A DNA stretch of 6,367 nucleotides from contig JBOGIG010000003.1 in assembly GCA_050742455.1 (NCBI GenBank), positions 1-6,367 on the forward strand. Direction: 5' to 3'. Position 1 is the first letter of the stretch. Every line of letters begins with the position of its first letter. Shown one piece after another: positions 6,031 through 6,367 of the stretch. The position numbers and the translations under genes were made by a program. The notes beneath the pieces are model-generated. The model was not told where the DNA came from. It did no database searches and saw only the letters and a list, made by a program, of their open reading frames with translations. This DNA is from JBOGIG01 sp050742455. Its GTDB lineage: Bacteria > Actinomycetota > Acidimicrobiia > Acidimicrobiales > JBOGIG01.

Positions 6031-6060
6031 CCAAGCGCCTGTGACGGCGATGAGGACATT

Positions 6061-6117
6061 CGGCGGCACCGTCCCAATACGGCGGCACCGTCCGAATACG
6101 GCGGCACCGTCCCGCAC
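6061..6117. repeat. Three tandem 19-bp direct repeats upstream of the helicase
   Basis: The units are 6061-6079, 6080-6098 and 6099-6117. All share CGGCGGCACCGTCC in their first 14 bases. Units 1 and 2 differ at one position (CAATA against GAATA at the end); unit 3 diverges in its last four bases. On the minus strand the core reads GGACGGTGCCGCCG. The array spans about -44 to -100 from the proposed helicase start at 6017, where activator or repressor sites would be expected. Because 19 is not a multiple of 3, the array cannot be a repeated peptide in one frame. A binding-site role is inferred; the repeats themselves are certain. Confidence 0.9.
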
Positions 6118-6153
6118 AAAGGTCGGGCACATACGAGGACGGCCCCAAAGCGA

Positions 6154-6185
6154 CCGGGGCATTGGCCCCGGCCCCCTCGGGGCCG
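6154..6185. other. Two overlapping GC-rich hairpins
   Basis: CCGGGGC (6154-6160) pairs with GCCCCGG (6165-6171) across a 4-nt loop, ATTG. CGGCCCC (6169-6175) pairs with GGGGCCG (6179-6185) across CTC. Both are perfect 7-bp stems, and they share bases 6169-6171, so both cannot form fully at once. There is no T-run. They could terminate an upstream leftward transcript or be chance in very GC-rich DNA. Confidence 0.4.
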
Positions 6186-6277
6186 TTCCGTCGGACCGTG
6201 CCGCATCGGCAGGGCGTCCCCCAGCGGGCGACGGCCACTGCTTGGACCCACTCCCCGGCGGAGCGGCGCCCACGACA

Positions 6278-6323
6278 ACTCAATGGTCCAGCACGCCCGG
6301 AACCCCCCGGGCCACTCAATGGT
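6278..6323 (+). repeat. 10-bp direct repeat, 36 bp apart
   Basis: ACTCAATGGT occurs at 6278-6287 and again at 6314-6323. The spacing is 36 bp, so both copies place an ATG in the same frame. They may be paired protein-binding sites for a rightward gene beyond the window, or alternative starts of such a gene. Nothing further can be said from the window. Confidence 0.45.
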
Positions 6324-6367
6324 GGTCGGCCTATGGCACCCCTATACCCTGTTTGGCCGGCTGCTTC

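Larger units (their letters stand above)
6018..6367. other. Non-coding upstream region with repeats and hairpins
   Basis: No convincing gene is seen in these ~350 bases. The long open frames on both strands give Arg/Pro/Gly-rich translations with no family resemblance, as expected of very GC-rich DNA. The region holds the helicase promoter candidate, a three-copy 19-bp repeat, two GC hairpins and a 10-bp direct repeat, listed separately. A rightward ATG at 6319 (MVVGLWHPYTLFGRLL, running off the window) could begin a divergent gene but is too short to judge. Confidence 0.5.

Noticed and set aside
6319..6367. Start of a rightward gene (MVVGLWHPYTLFGRLL), or of one at the in-frame ATG 6283.
   Set aside because: Only about 16-28 codons are inside the window, with no clear ribosome site or recognisable family; left as a possibility.

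Overview
The window reads as chromosomal DNA from a high-GC actinobacterium, possibly of the Acidimicrobiia type. Four things suggest this: a strong G/C third-position bias, GTG starts, a UvrD-family helicase ending in an HRDC domain (UvrD2-like), and a DUF2505 protein. The lineage is inferred from protein style, not from a search. No phage, transposon, CRISPR, tRNA or rRNA signal is visible.

Left part (1-2923). The first ~85 bases look like the end of a rightward gene with a Lys/Ser-rich tail. A leftward acyl-ACP thioesterase (137-850) runs tail-to-tail into it. Divergent from the thioesterase is a tight rightward set: a FabZ-type 3-hydroxyacyl-ACP dehydratase (959-1375), exodeoxyribonuclease III (1372-2223, overlapping fabZ by 4 nt) and a PaaI/THEM4-like thioesterase (2228-2923). 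Three of these four genes encode hotdog-fold enzymes acting on acyl thioesters, with one base-excision-repair nuclease embedded among them.

Middle and right part (2924-6367). A perfect 8-bp GC hairpin lies between the convergent gene sets. Reading leftward, an apparent operon runs uvrD2-like helicase (start about 6017, stop 3840), DUF2505 protein (3831-3331) and a 98-residue protein resembling sigma-70 region 4 (3280-2984). The helicase lacks the tetracysteine module that mycobacterial UvrD2 carries between its motor and HRDC domains. The sigma-like protein has an acidic N-terminus and no region 2.

Regulation. TANNNT hexamers sit 6-7 nt upstream of the proposed start codons of fabZ (ATG 959), the PaaI-like gene (ATG 2228) and the helicase (GTG 6017). 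This is the layout expected of leaderless actinobacterial transcripts. Upstream of the helicase, 6061-6117 holds three tandem 19-bp direct repeats, a good candidate for a multi-site operator. The remaining sequence to 6367 holds GC hairpins and a short direct repeat but no convincing gene.

The items most worth following up are the 19-bp repeat array upstream of the helicase, the stand-alone sigma-region-4-like protein in the helicase operon, and the missing tetracysteine module.
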